Shown piece by piece: positions 1 through 12,086 of a stretch of 26,417 nt of DNA. Each line of letters begins with the position of its first letter. Position 1 is the stretch's first letter. Made by a program: the position numbers and the translations under genes. The notes beneath the pieces were generated by a model, which saw nothing but the letters and a program-made list of their open reading frames with translations, had not been told where the DNA came from and made no database searches. The stretch is from JBBQSN01 sp038213835 (GTDB lineage Bacteria > Actinomycetota > Actinomycetes > Actinomycetales > CAWJMD01): contig JBBQSN010000023.1 of NCBI GenBank assembly GCA_038213835.1, positions 1-26,417 on the forward strand, given 5' to 3'.

Positions 1-1277
1 AGGTTGGTGTCGCTACCGACCCACAGGCCCTGCGACGTCGTGTAGAGGGCCTCGGCCCCGACACCGCGGGCCCGGCCCGGGTTCCAGGACAGCGGCAGCC
101 CGTTGAGGGCGTCCAGCGCGGCGATGCCGTCGCGGGGGACGGCGCCGGGCCCGGCCTGGTCGCCCTGGAACGCGTTGTTCATCCAGCGCATGTGCCCACC
201 GATGTAGACCACGTCGCCCGCGATCGCGATGCCGTAGAGGGTGTCGCCGCCGCTGTAGTCGACCCAGGTGGGCTGCTGGCCCGCACCCGTGGACATCTCC
301 CAGCGGGTGGTGGTGTCGCACAGGGTGCCGCTGCTGGCCCCGCCTGCGAAGGCGCCGGTGGTGTTGACGGCGAAGTAGGTGCCGTCGGGCGAGAAGTCGA
401 TGTCGCGCATGAACGTGTTGAAGACCGAGGCGCAGTTGTTCCGGTCCTGCGAGAACCGGTCGGTGGCCCACGACGACACCGTGGCCGCCGCCCCGACAGG
501 TGTGTCCAGCATGGCGATCTGCTCGCGCGGCTGGCCGCCCACGGTGACGAAGTTGCCCACCGCGACCAGCCGGGTGCCGGCGGGGTCCAGGTCCATCCGG
601 GTGATCGACGTGCCGCCGCCGTTGTAGGTGCCTTCGAACGGCACCGCCACGTCCGAGAGGACGTCCCCGGTCGTGGTGTCGAGGGCGGCGAGGCCGGCGC
701 GGGGGGTGCCCGAGACGCTGGTGAAGCTACCGCCGATGAACAGCCGGGAGCCGCGGACGACCACCTCGTTGACACCTGAGTTCGGCACGTCCAGGCCGGC
801 AACGAGCTGGCCCCCGGCCGTCAGGCGGGCCACGCGACGCGTGGCCGTGGAGCCCCCGACGCTGCCGAACGAGCCACCGACGTAGACGTACGTGCCGTCG
901 GTGTCGACCGAGTTCGCGCTGCCGTTCCCGAGGTTGGGGTTGAAGCTCGGGTCGATCACCCCGGTGGTGGCATTGAAGGCGAACACGCCGTTGCGCGTGA
1001 TGTCGGGGCTGGTCAGCGTCTGCCGCACGGTGGTGAAGTTGCCGACGGCCACCAACCGGTTACCGATCTGGGTGATGCCCTTGACGGAGCCGTTCATGAC
1101 CTGCGGCGTCCAGTTGGCCGGGTCGTTGCTGACCACCCGCGACCCGTGGTCGACGTTGACCGCGCTGGCGGGAGCCGCCGCGGTCGCCAGCACCGCCGCG
1201 ACCACGCCGACGACCAGGGCCAGTCGTGACCGGCGTCCTCCGGTGGTGGCTGCTCGGCTCGTCCTGCGCTCGTGCAT
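1..1277 (-). CDS. Secreted beta-propeller-like repeat protein (3' end truncated by window)
   Basis: I translated this frame by hand; it stays open to the window edge, giving about 425 residues with the C-terminus missing. The ATG is preceded by GTGGGGAGACGCC, a good ribosome binding site, and then a typical Sec signal peptide: basic MHERRTSRAATTGGRRSR, a hydrophobic LALVVGVVAAVLATAAA core, and an APASA cleavage region. The mature part is built of recurring units with G-N-F-T/V-T-V, Y-V-G-G-S-F and F-I-G-G-S-F-T-S-V motifs alternating with A-L-D-T-T-T-G-type turns. This is typical of DUF5122/delta-60-like or Kelch-like propellers in large actinobacterial cell-surface proteins. Two cysteines (NNCASVF and TLCDTTT) could form a disulfide. 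The exact role is unknown; carbohydrate or surface binding by further C-terminal domains outside the window is possible. Secretion is well supported, the family moderately. Confidence 0.8.
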   Translation of the reverse strand, partial: MHERRTSRAATTGGRRSRLALVVGVVAAVLATAAAPASAVNVDHGSRVVSNDPANWTPQVMNGSVKGITQIGNRLVAVGNFTTVRQTLTSPDITRNGVFAFNATTGVIDPSFNPNLGNGSANSVDTDGTYVYVGGSFGSVGGSTATRRVARLTAGGQLVAGLDVPNSGVNEVVVRGSRLFIGGSFTSVSGTPRAGLAALDTTTGDVLSDVAVPFEGTYNGGGTSITRMDLDPAGTRLVAVGNFVTVGGQPREQIAMLDTPVGAAATVSSWATDRFSQDRNNCASVFNTFMRDIDFSPDGTYFAVNTTGAFAGGASSGTLCDTTTRWEMSTGAGQQPTWVDYSGGDTLYGIAIAGDVVYIGGHMRWMNNAFQGDQAGPGAVPRDGIAALDALNGLPLSWNPGRARGVGAEALYTTSQGLWVGSDTN

Positions 1278-1315
1278 GGCGTCTCCCCACCTCGTGCTGA
1301 CCGGTCCGATCACGC

Positions 1316-1321
1316 ACCGTA
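1316..1321 (-). promoter_or_regulatory. -10 box TACGGT for the secreted propeller gene
   Basis: On the minus strand TACGGT lies about 38 nt upstream of the ATG, leaving room for a leader of about 30 nt that contains the GGGGAG ribosome binding site. No convincing -35 is visible. A GGGGT-N6-ACCCC inverted repeat lies just upstream (1353-1368). The 160-bp gap between this gene and rlmC holds nothing else I recognise. Confidence 0.4.
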
Positions 1322-1437
1322 ACCAGCAGCGCGGTCGACGCGCACCCAGTTGGGGTCGATTCACCCCGGTCGACGGCCAGAAGTGGCGATTCGGACGAGA
1401 CCCGTCACACGAACGGGCCACGACGACCCGGCGCTCG

Positions 1438-2556
1438 TCACCCTCGGGTGCAGAGCACCAGCACCTCCTGGTGCGGGGTGTGCGGGAACATGTCGAAGAC
1501 GCGGGCGCGCACCGGCCGCAGCGACGGCATCGCGGCCAGGTCGCGGGCCAGCGTCACCGGGTTGCAGCTGGAGTAGAGCAGGTGCCGGGCGGTGGACGCC
1601 TCGAGCAGGGCCGCCAGCCGCTCGCCCGTGCCGCGCCGCGGCGGGTTGACCACGACGAGGTCCGGCACGTCGTCGCGCCCGCCGACCCACCCGGTGGCGT
1701 CGCCGGTCTCGAAGCGCGCGGGGAGGTCGGCGTCGGCCGCGCTCTCCCGGGCCGCCCGGACGGCCTCCTCGCTGACCTCGACCCCGGTGACCTGTCGGCC
1801 GGTGCGCGCCAGGTGGAGGGCGAAACCGCCCGCCCCGCAGTAGAGGTCCCACGCCGAGCGCCAGGCCACCTCTCCGGCCCACGACACCGCCTCGCGGTAC
1901 AGGGCGGCGGCCACGGTCGTGTCGGTCTGGAAGAACCCGGACGGACGCAGCCGCAGGGTCAGCCCGTTGACGCGCACCGGGAGCGTGCTGCCGAGCAGCA
2001 CCTCCTCCTGCTCGCCGTCGAGCACGGCAGCGTGCCGCGGCTGGAGGTCGGCGGAGACCACGCGCAGGTGCGGGAGCCGGTCCTGGAGCCACGGCAGGTG
2101 CTTGCGCAGCCGCGGCAGCGCCTCGGTGGAGCGCAGCACGAACCGGACCATCAACTCGCCGTCCGGGGACACCGTGCTCACGACGTGCTTGAGCTCGCCG
2201 GACCGGGTCGGCACGTCGTAGGGCGTGAGCCGGGCGCGGGTCACGAGCTCGGCCAGGACGGGCAGGGCGTCGTGCAGGACGGGTTCGTGCAGGCCGCACC
2301 CGCGCAGGTCGGTGCCGAGCCCGCCGCCGTCCAGGATGCCGAGGGTGGGGGTGTCGACCGTCCCGGCCACGACCATCTTCGCCTTGTTGCGGAAGCCCTG
2401 CTCCGGCCCGGTCACCGGCGGGAGCCACGCGACGGCGGGGTGGTCGACCAGCAGCCCGCGGACGTGGTCGTCCTTGGCCGCCACCTGAGCCGCGTACGGC
2501 GTGGGCAGCCACGAGCACGAGCGGCACGCACCCGCCTGGTAGTAGCCGCAGTCCAC
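1438..2556 (-). CDS. rlmC: 23S rRNA (uracil-C5)-methyltransferase RlmC (RumB family)
   Basis: This 372-residue protein is close in length and layout to E. coli RlmC (375 aa), which makes m5U747 in 23S rRNA using SAM and carries a 4Fe-4S cluster. The cluster ligands are visible as C3, C11, C14 (CGYYQAGACRSC) and C87, the same positions as in E. coli. That supports the GTG at 2556 over an in-frame GTG 18 nt upstream. Further family marks are GPEQGFRNKAKMVV, the PSGFFQTD segment, the SAM motif DLYCGAGGFALHLA, VNPPRRG, and the catalytic cysteine C331 in LYSSCNP. The C-terminus FDMFPHTPHQEVL is typical. Some actinobacterial members may act on a different or additional uridine, so the exact site is by homology only. 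The gene has no Shine-Dalgarno; CAGCGT lies exactly 6 nt upstream of the start, suggesting a leaderless mRNA. It is divergent from mfd. Confidence 0.92.
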   Translation of the reverse strand: MDCGYYQAGACRSCSWLPTPYAAQVAAKDDHVRGLLVDHPAVAWLPPVTGPEQGFRNKAKMVVAGTVDTPTLGILDGGGLGTDLRGCGLHEPVLHDALPVLAELVTRARLTPYDVPTRSGELKHVVSTVSPDGELMVRFVLRSTEALPRLRKHLPWLQDRLPHLRVVSADLQPRHAAVLDGEQEEVLLGSTLPVRVNGLTLRLRPSGFFQTDTTVAAALYREAVSWAGEVAWRSAWDLYCGAGGFALHLARTGRQVTGVEVSEEAVRAARESAADADLPARFETGDATGWVGGRDDVPDLVVVNPPRRGTGERLAALLEASTARHLLYSSCNPVTLARDLAAMPSLRPVRARVFDMFPHTPHQEVLVLCTRG

Positions 2557-2643
2557 GCCCAGACGCTGCCACACACCGCTGGGGGGCCGCACACAGGTCC
2601 GAGCCTGAGTGCGGATCCGGTGGCTGTGTGCGAGCGGTGCCGG

Positions 2644-2688
2644 GGCGCCCGACGGGTGTGCGGGCGCCGGCGGCTCGCCACGTAGGCT
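2644..2688 (+). promoter_or_regulatory. mfd promoter region: -10 TAGGCT with 8-bp inverted repeat over the -35 zone
   Basis: TAGGCT at 2683-2688 is a good actinobacterial -10 box. Just upstream is a perfect inverted repeat, GGCGCCCG (2644-2651), 9 nt, CGGGCGCC (2661-2668), covering the place where a -35 would sit. It could be an operator or a hairpin. A second imperfect dyad, CACACAG (2590-2596) and CTGTGTG (2624-2630), lies between the divergent starts of rlmC and mfd. Confidence 0.45.
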
Positions 2689-2736
2689 GGTGATCGCCCC
2701 ACCGGGGACCCCTTCGTTGTTCTGGAGAACCACCCC

Positions 2737-6329
<3,593 letters not shown>

Positions 6330-6333
<4 letters not shown>

Positions 6334-8150
6334 GCGAGCGACCGGGTTCGTTGGTCCTGGTGACCGTCGGCGAGCGTTCTCCTGCAGGGGTGCTCACGTC
6401 CCAGGCCTGGGACGCCCTGCGCGTCGCCGAGCAGGTCGTCCTGGTCCCGGCGCTGGACGAGCAGTGGCGGCAGTCGCTCGATCACGCCGACGTCGCGCTC
6501 ACGGCCGGGTCGCCGGCGGGCGTCGACGTCGGCACCCTGCTGCAACGGTCGGCCGAGGGGCGACGGCTGGCCCTCCTCGGGCCGCTGTCGCCCGCCGACA
6601 GCGAGGTCGTCACGCGAGACCTGCTGCGGCGCAGCTCTGCCGGTGAGGCGGCGCCGGTCGTCGAGGTGCTGCTCGGCTCGTGGGACCCCGTCGGTGCTGC
6701 ACTCCTGGAGCTGGTCGAGGTGATGGACCGGCTGCGCTCGCCCGGCGGCTGCCCCTGGGACGCGGAGCAGACCCACGAGTCGCTGCTGCCGTACGCGCTG
6801 GAGGAGGCCTACGAGCTGGTCGAGGCGGTCGAGCTGGGCGACCGCGCGCACCTCGTCGAGGAGCTCGGGGACCTGTTGCTGCAGGTGGTCTTCCACGCCC
6901 GGGTGGCGCAGGACGACCCCGACGCCCCGTTCGACGTCGACGACGTCGCCGCCGGCATCGTCGCCAAGCTGCGTCGCCAGCACCCGCACGTCTTCGCCGA
7001 TCCCGAGGACCGGCCGTCGGCGCCGACCGCCGCCCACGTCGAGGCCAGCTGGGACCGGATCAAGGCCGAGGAGAAGGGTCGCGCCTCCGTCCTGGACGGC
7101 GTCCCGCTCGCGCTGCCGTCGCTCGCCCGGGCGCACAAGCTGATCGGGCGCGTGCAGCGGGCCGGCATCGAGGTCGGGCTCCCCGCCGGCCCGTCCGCGG
7201 GCGAGGAGCTGCTGCGGGTGACGGCCAGGGCGCGTGCGGACGGGCTCGAGGCCGAGCAGGAGGCACGGAACGCGTTGCGGCAGTTCGAGGTCCGGGCGCG
7301 TGCGGCCGAGCGAGGTGCAGGTGCGCCGCCACCGCGTGAGCGGGCGGTCGCCCCGGGGATGGACCCGGAGGTGGTGGCGCAGGTCGACGCCCGGCTGGCG
7401 GCCGTGGTCGCCGAGCACGCGGTGGCCGTGCCCCTCGCGGTCGAGAGCGGCAGCCGGGCCTGGGGCTTCCCGTCGCCCGACTCCGACTACGACTGCCGGT
7501 TCCTCTACGTCCGTCCGCAGGCCGACTACCTGTCGCCGTGGCTGCAGCGCGACGTGATCGAGACGCCGCTGGACGCCGTCCTCGACGTCGGTGGCTGGGA
7601 CCTGCGCAAGGCGCTCCAGCTGCTGGTGCGCGGCAACGCGACGGTGCTGGAGTGGCTGCGCTCGCCCGTCGCCTACGACGTCGACACCGCGTTCCGGCAG
7701 GCCTTCCTCGACCTCGCCGACGAGGCCGCCGACCCCGCGATGCTGCGGCGTCACCACGCCCACGTGGGACGGGGGCAGCGCGACGGGCTCGGCGACGGGC
7801 GGGACGTCCCCCTGAAGAGGGTCTTCTACGCGCTGCGTCCCGCGGTCACGCTGCGCTGGCTGCGCGAGCACCCCGGCGCGACCGTGCCGCCCATGGACCT
7901 GCCCACCCTGATGGCGCAGGTCGAGGTCGCGTCCGACCTGCGCGCCGAGGTCGCGCAGGCCGTCGTCCGCAAGGCCGCCACCCGCGAGCTCGGGACCGGC
8001 GACGTGCCGGCCGTGGTGCTGGCGTTCGTCGACGCCGAGCTGGAGCGCGAGGACGACCTGCCGGACGGGCCGGCGGACCCCGCACAGGCGCGGGCCGCGG
8101 CGGGGGTCTTCTTCCGCACCGCGGTCGCACGCTGGGGGCCGCAGCCCTGA
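6330..8150 (+). CDS. mazG: MazG-family NTP pyrophosphohydrolase fused to RlaP-like nucleotidyltransferase
   Basis: One uninterrupted frame of 606 residues begins at a GTG overlapping the mfd stop (GTGA), with GAAGAAGG as ribosome binding site. Residues 1 to about 120 look like the degenerate N-terminal domain of actinobacterial MazG. Residues of about 131-250 are a full MazG core: GGCPWD, EEAYELVEA (158-166), EELGD (177-181), HPHVF (218-222) and WDRIKAEEK (241-249). The EExxE and ExxD carboxylates would bind Mg2+ for NTP hydrolysis to NMP and PPi (nucleotide-pool cleaning). MazG proteins normally end near residue 330. Here a Pro/Arg/Ala-rich linker leads into a second domain (about 344-606) with ESGSRAWGFPSPDSDYD (372-388), the G-S and D-x-D catalytic signature of polymerase-beta-type nucleotidyltransferases, and WDLRKALQLLVRGNATVLEWLRSP, typical of PF10127 (RlaP). 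An in-frame ATG at 7359 (codon 344) could give a separate second product, but its ribosome binding site is poor. The fusion is seen directly; its function is inference. Confidence 0.85.
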
Positions 8151-8289
8151 GGACGGGCCGGCCGAGCCCGGCGCCGGTCAGTCGCTGGTGAGAGCCGAGG
8201 TGTCCGGATGCCGGAGCGCCTGAGCGCCGGGAGGCCGGTGCGCGTCTAGGCTCGGTGACGACGAGTGCCCACCACCTGAGGAGACCACC
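8151..8289 (+). promoter_or_regulatory. Intergenic region with eno promoter (-10 TAGGCT at 8247-8252)
   Basis: This 139-bp gap sits where lpqU is found in mycobacteria; no ORF fits. TAGGCT at 8247-8252 resembles the -10 boxes before mfd, the tRNA and the thiolase. It would give a leader of about 30 nt carrying the CTGAGGAGA ribosome binding site. A weak dyad, CGGGC-N7-GCCCG, directly follows the mazG stop and could be a modest terminator; there is no T-tract. Confidence 0.5.
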
Positions 8290-9585
8290 GTGGCCATCAT
8301 CGAGGCCGTCGGAGCGCGCGAGATCCTCGACTCGCGCGGAAACCCCACCGTCGAGGTCGAGGTCGCCCTCGACGACGGCACCATCTCGCGCGCCGCCGTG
8401 CCCTCGGGCGCGTCCACCGGCGCCTTCGAGGCGGTCGAGCGCCGCGACGGCGACGACTCCCGCTACCTCGGCAAGGGGGTGCAGGACGCCGTCGAAGCGG
8501 TCCTGGACACCATCGGCCCGAAGCTCGTCGGCTTCGACGCCCACGAGCAGCGCCTGGTCGACCAGGAGATGCTCGACCTGGACGGCACCGACAACAAGGG
8601 CTCGCTCGGCGCGAACGCCATCCTCGGCGTCTCTCTGGCGGTGGCCAAGGCGGCCGCGGAGTCGTCGCGGCTCCCGCTGTTCCGCTACCTCGGCGGCCCC
8701 AACGCGCACGTGCTGCCCGTCCCGATGATGAACATCCTCAACGGCGGCGCGCACGCCGACTCCGGCGTCGACATCCAGGAGTTCATGGTGGCCCCCATCG
8801 GGGCGCCGACCTTCAAGGAGGCGCTGCGCTGGGGCGCCGAGATCTACCACTCGCTCAAGTCGGTGCTCAAGGGCGAGGGGATGGCCACCGGCCTGGGCGA
8901 CGAGGGCGGCTTCGCCCCTTCGGTGCCGAGCAACCGCGAGGCGCTGGAGCTGATCGCGCGCGCCGTCGACAAGGCGGGCTACTCGCTCGGCAGCGACGTC
9001 GCGCTGGCGCTCGACGTCGCTGCCACCGAGTTCTACTCCGACGGCCTCTACACGTTCGAGGGGCAGCAGCGCACGGCCGCCGAGATGAACGAGTACTACG
9101 CAGAGCTGGTGGCGTCCTTCCCGATGGTGAGCATCGAGGACCCGCTGGCCGAGGACGACTGGGACGGCTGGAGGGCGATCACCGCCGAGCTCGGCGGCCG
9201 GGTGCAGATCGTCGGCGACGACCTGTTCGTCACCAACCCGACCCGGCTGGCCCGGGGGATCACCGAGGGCGCCGCGAACTCGATGCTGGTGAAGGTGAAC
9301 CAGATCGGCACGCTCACCGAGACCCTGGACGCCGTGGCCCTGGCCCACCGCAACGGCTACAGCTGCATGATGAGCCACCGGTCCGGCGAGACCGAGGACA
9401 CCACGATCGCCGACCTCGCGGTCGCCACCGACTGCGGCCAGATCAAGACCGGTGCCCCCGCCCGCTCCGAGCGGGTGGCCAAGTACAACCAGCTGCTGCG
9501 GATCGAGGAGGAGCTCGACGACGCCGCCCGCTACGCCGGCGCCGGCGCGTTCCCCCGCTTCATCGCCGTCACCGCCCAGGACTGA
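8290..9585 (+). CDS. eno: Enolase (phosphopyruvate hydratase)
   Basis: The 431-residue protein matches enolase along its whole length. Enolase interconverts 2-phosphoglycerate and phosphoenolpyruvate in glycolysis, with Mg2+. Visible signatures are EILDSRGNPTVEVEV near the start, the SGASTGAFEAVERRDGD substrate loop, MMNILNGGAHAD, GDEGGFAPS, ALDVAATEFY, SIEDPLAEDDW, GDDLFVTN, LVKVNQIGTLTE with the catalytic lysine, and SHRSGETEDTTIADLAVA. The GTG start has GAGGAGA 5 nt upstream and its own promoter box. The next gene begins 5 bases after the stop. eno therefore leads an eno-ftsB-DUF501-ppx operon, as in other actinobacteria. Confidence 0.98.
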   Translation: MAIIEAVGAREILDSRGNPTVEVEVALDDGTISRAAVPSGASTGAFEAVERRDGDDSRYLGKGVQDAVEAVLDTIGPKLVGFDAHEQRLVDQEMLDLDGTDNKGSLGANAILGVSLAVAKAAAESSRLPLFRYLGGPNAHVLPVPMMNILNGGAHADSGVDIQEFMVAPIGAPTFKEALRWGAEIYHSLKSVLKGEGMATGLGDEGGFAPSVPSNREALELIARAVDKAGYSLGSDVALALDVAATEFYSDGLYTFEGQQRTAAEMNEYYAELVASFPMVSIEDPLAEDDWDGWRAITAELGGRVQIVGDDLFVTNPTRLARGITEGAANSMLVKVNQIGTLTETLDAVALAHRNGYSCMMSHRSGETEDTTIADLAVATDCGQIKTGAPARSERVAKYNQLLRIEEELDDAARYAGAGAFPRFIAVTAQD

Positions 9586-9590
9586 CCGTC

Positions 9591-10187
9591 GTGGCGAGCC
9601 GCAGGCCGACCCACCCGAGGCCCCCCCGGTCCTTCGGCGCGTCGGCGCGCGGCCGGCGGCCGGGCGAGGCCGCCCGCACCCCGCGGGTGGCCGGACGCCC
9701 TCCCCGTGTCGCCGCACCACCGCGCGGGTTGTCGCGCCGGGCCGCTGTGATGGCCGTGCTGCTCCTCGTGGTGGCCACGGCCGTGTCGCCCTTCGTCCGG
9801 GCCCTGGTGGCCCAGCAGAGCCGGATCGCGGCGCTGGAGGCCGATGTCACCGATCGGGAGCAGCGGGTCGGGGACCTCGACTCCGAGCTGGCCCGGTGGG
9901 ACGACCCTGCGTTCGTGATCGCCCAGGCACGGCAGCGGTTCACCTACGTGATGCCGGGCGAGGTCGGTTACGTGGTGCTCGACGAGGCCACCGTCGACGC
10001 CCGCACCGATCCGAGTGCCGTCGCAGCAGAGAAGGTCTCGAGTGCCTCCGGCTCCTGGTTCGGCGCGCTGTGGACCTCGGTGCAGGTGGCGGGCGAGGCC
10101 CCGCAGGACGCTTCTCCCGGCGACGCCCCCGCTCCACCGCCGGCCACCACGCCGGCCCCCGCGCCCGAGGTCACCGAGCAACCGTGA
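9591..10187 (+). CDS. FtsB/DivIC-like septum formation initiator family protein
   Basis: This is a 198-residue single-pass membrane protein. It has a long Arg/Pro/Ala-rich cytoplasmic N-terminus (1-50), a transmembrane helix (about 51-68, AAVMAVLLLVVATAVSPFV), then a coiled-coil stretch (about 72-103, QQSRIAALEADVTDREQRV). The family motif ARWDDPAFVIAQARQRFTYVMPGE follows, and then a low-complexity Ala/Pro/Ser tail outside the membrane. FtsB/DivIC proteins join FtsL and FtsQ in the divisome and help activate septal wall synthesis. Position directly after eno is the standard actinobacterial site (as Rv1024). The GTG start follows the eno stop by 5 bases with little ribosome binding site, so coupling to eno translation is likely. 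Its stop overlaps an in-frame GTG of the next gene. Confidence 0.9.
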   Translation: MASRRPTHPRPPRSFGASARGRRPGEAARTPRVAGRPPRVAAPPRGLSRRAAVMAVLLLVVATAVSPFVRALVAQQSRIAALEADVTDREQRVGDLDSELARWDDPAFVIAQARQRFTYVMPGEVGYVVLDEATVDARTDPSAVAAEKVSSASGSWFGALWTSVQVAGEAPQDASPGDAPAPPPATTPAPAPEVTEQP

Positions 10188-10225
10188 CGTCCGTGCACCA
10201 CCCGGGACGCCGGGTCGAGGAGCCG

Positions 10226-10702
10226 ATGCGTCCCGCCGACTCCGACGACGTCGCCGAGCAGCTGGGTCGGCGGCTGCGCGGCGAGCACACCGTCGCCCAC
10301 CGCTGCGCGTGCGGCGTGGTCGACGTCGTCCGGACCGCGCCGCGGCTCGACGACGGCACGCCGTTCCCCACCACCTACTACCTCACCTGCCCGCGTTCGA
10401 CCGGTGCTGTGAGCACGCTGGAGACGCAGGGCGTGATGCGCGATATGACCGAGCGGCTCGGCACCGACGACCACCTCGCGGCCGCCTACCGTGCCGCGCA
10501 CGATGACTACCTCGCGCGCCGGGACGAGCTGGGCGACGTCCCGGAGATCGACGGGGTGTCGGCGGGTGGCATGCCCGACCGGGTCAAGTGCCTGCACGTG
10601 CTGGTCGCCCACGCGCTGGCGACCGGGCCGGGCGTCAACCCGCTGGGAGACGAGGCGCTGGCGCTGCTGGACGACTGGGGCGCCCGGGGGCGGTGCGTGT
10701 GA
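10226..10702 (+). CDS. DUF501 family protein
   Basis: The 158-residue protein matches the DUF501 family (as Rv1025), whose function is unknown. Conserved features seen are HRCACGVVDVV (C27, C29), RLDDGTPFPTTYYLTCPR (C55), the G-V-M-R-D-M region, GMPDRVKCLHVLVAHAL with another cysteine, and the terminal NPLGDEA region. The conserved cysteines and histidines could bind metal; this is inference. I chose the ATG because AGGAG sits 5 bases before it. A GTG that overlaps the previous stop (10184) is an in-frame alternative adding 14 residues. Its stop overlaps the ppx start by 4 bases, so the two are coupled. Always lying between the FtsB-like gene and ppx hints at a link to envelope or polyphosphate metabolism, but nothing here shows it. 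Confidence 0.87.
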   Translation: MRPADSDDVAEQLGRRLRGEHTVAHRCACGVVDVVRTAPRLDDGTPFPTTYYLTCPRSTGAVSTLETQGVMRDMTERLGTDDHLAAAYRAAHDDYLARRDELGDVPEIDGVSAGGMPDRVKCLHVLVAHALATGPGVNPLGDEALALLDDWGARGRCV

Positions 10703-11649
10703 GCGCCGGCTCGCAGCGCGTGGCGGCGTTCGACTGCGGCACCAACTCGCTGCGGCTGCTCGTCGCCGACGTGCACGACGGCGTCCTCACCGACGTCGTC
10801 CGCGAGATGGAGGTGGTGCGGCTCGGCCAGGGGGTCGACCGCACCGGCCGGATCGCCGACGGGGCGATGGAGCGGACCCTGGCCGTGGCGCGGCGGTACG
10901 GCGCCACCTGCGAGCGGCTGGGCGTGACGTCCATGCGGTTCGTGGCCACGTCGGCCGGCCGCGACGCCGAGAACGCCGCCGACTTCGTCGCGGGCGTGCG
11001 GTCCGCCCTCGGCATCGCCCCCGAGGTGATCAGCGGGCAGGAGGAGGCGGCCCTGTCCTTCCGCGGCGCCACCGCCGGCCTGCGGGGGAGCGGCCCGTCC
11101 TTGGTCGTCGACCTCGGCGGCGGCTCCACCGAGCTCGTCCTCGGCGACGTCGTCGACGGTGTCCCGGCAGTGGCGCAGGCGTTCTCGATGGACGTCGGGT
11201 GCGTGCGGATGACCGAGCGGCACCTGCACGGCGACCCCCCCACGGCGTCGGAGGTCGCGGCCGCCACCGACGACGTCGACGCCGCGATCGAGGTCGCCGC
11301 GCGCGAGGTCGACCTCGCCCGCACCCGCACCCTGATCGGTGTGGCCGGTTCGGTCACCACCGTCACGGCGCAGGCGCTGCGGCTGCCGCGCTACGACCCC
11401 TCGGCGATCCACGGTGCCACGCTTCCCGTCGACGCCGTGCTCGAGACCTGCGAGGACCTGCTGCGGATGCCGCGCACCGAGCGGGGCGCGCTCGGCTTCA
11501 TGCACCCCGGCCGGGTCGACGTCATCGGCGCCGGTGCGCTGGTGTGGGCCCGGGTCGTGCGCCGGGTCGCCGCCGCGTCAGGGGTCACCGAGGTCGTCAC
11601 CAGCGAGCACGACATCCTCGACGGCATCGCGCTCGGCCTCTGCGACTGA
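10699..11649 (+). CDS. ppx: Exopolyphosphatase, Ppx/GppA family
   Basis: The 316-residue protein has the sugar-kinase/actin-like fold of Ppx/GppA. Motifs are AAFDCGTNSLRLLVADV (phosphate 1), SAGRDAENA, EVISGQEEAALSF with the catalytic-type glutamate, LVVDLGGGSTELVLG (phosphate 2), FSMDVGCVRMTE, and IGVAGSVTTVTA (adenosine motif). It is shorter than the E. coli enzyme and corresponds to the two-domain actinobacterial form (as Rv1026). These split terminal phosphate from polyphosphate and/or the 5'-phosphate of pppGpp. Which substrate dominates cannot be read from sequence. The GTG overlaps the DUF501 stop as GTGA and is preceded by GGGGGCGG. It is the last gene of the eno operon; a weak stem (CGACC/GGTCG) lies about 20 nt after the stop. 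Confidence 0.94.
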   Translation: MSAGSQRVAAFDCGTNSLRLLVADVHDGVLTDVVREMEVVRLGQGVDRTGRIADGAMERTLAVARRYGATCERLGVTSMRFVATSAGRDAENAADFVAGVRSALGIAPEVISGQEEAALSFRGATAGLRGSGPSLVVDLGGGSTELVLGDVVDGVPAVAQAFSMDVGCVRMTERHLHGDPPTASEVAAATDDVDAAIEVAAREVDLARTRTLIGVAGSVTTVTAQALRLPRYDPSAIHGATLPVDAVLETCEDLLRMPRTERGALGFMHPGRVDVIGAGALVWARVVRRVAAASGVTEVVTSEHDILDGIALGLCD

Positions 11650-11714
11650 GCGGCAGGCCCCCCTCCGACCGCAAGCTCGGTGGGTCGCGCGACGCGGTAC
11701 TGTGGGCTGCGTAG

Positions 11715-11720
11715 TAGCGT
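11715..11720 (+). promoter_or_regulatory. -10 box TAGCGT of the PadR operon
   Basis: TAGCGT lies 33 nt upstream of the padR-like ATG. It leaves a short leader that contains the GGAGAGGCGGAG ribosome binding site. The same hexamer occurs before the uracil-DNA glycosylase and the SGNH hydrolase genes. No clear PadR operator dyad was found. Confidence 0.4.
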
Positions 11721-11753
11721 GCGGCGCACCAGAGCGTGGGAGAGGCGGAGCAG

Positions 11754-12086
11754 ATGGACACGACCCAGCTGTTGAAGGGGGTGCTGGACGTCGCGGTGCT
11801 GGCGGTCGTCGCCCGCGAGGACGGGTACGGCTACGACGTCGTGCGACGGCTGCGCGCCGCGGGCCTGGAGGAGGTCGGCGACGCCTCGGTCTACGGGACG
11901 CTGCGCCGGCTCTACTCGGCCGGGGCGCTCACGAGCTACGTGGTGCCCTCCGAGGAGGGACCGCACCGCAAGTACTACGGCATCAACGGCCAGGGCCAGG
12001 CGATGCTCGACGAGCAACGGATCTCGTGGAAAGCGTTCTCCCAGATCATGTCCCAGCTGCTCGAGCCCGCGGAGGTCCGGCCATGA
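11754..12086 (+). CDS. PadR family transcriptional regulator
   Basis: This is a 110-residue winged-helix protein of the short PadR (PadR-s1) type. LLKGVLDVAVLAVVAREDGYGYDVVRRL is the first helix region. The recognition part is VGDASVYGTLRRLYSAGALTSYVV, and the wing is EGPHRKYYGINGQGQAMLDE. Such regulators usually repress their own operon and a partner membrane or transporter gene until a ligand or stress signal is sensed. The ATG is chosen for its ribosome binding site (GGAGAGGCGGAG); a GTG 18 nt upstream is a weaker option. The stop overlaps the next start as ATGA, so the partner membrane protein is translationally coupled, the usual arrangement for PadR with HAAS-domain proteins. Confidence 0.93.
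   Translation: MDTTQLLKGVLDVAVLAVVAREDGYGYDVVRRLRAAGLEEVGDASVYGTLRRLYSAGALTSYVVPSEEGPHRKYYGINGQGQAMLDEQRISWKAFSQIMSQLLEPAEVRP

Noticed and set aside
1394..1416. Weak CCCGT/ACGGG stem after rlmC as a terminator
   Set aside because: Only 5 bp, no T-tract; not distinguishable from chance in GC-rich DNA.
10184..10225. DUF501 start at the GTG overlapping the previous stop
   Set aside because: Possible, but the ATG at 10226 has AGGAG at proper spacing and better fits the family's N-terminus.
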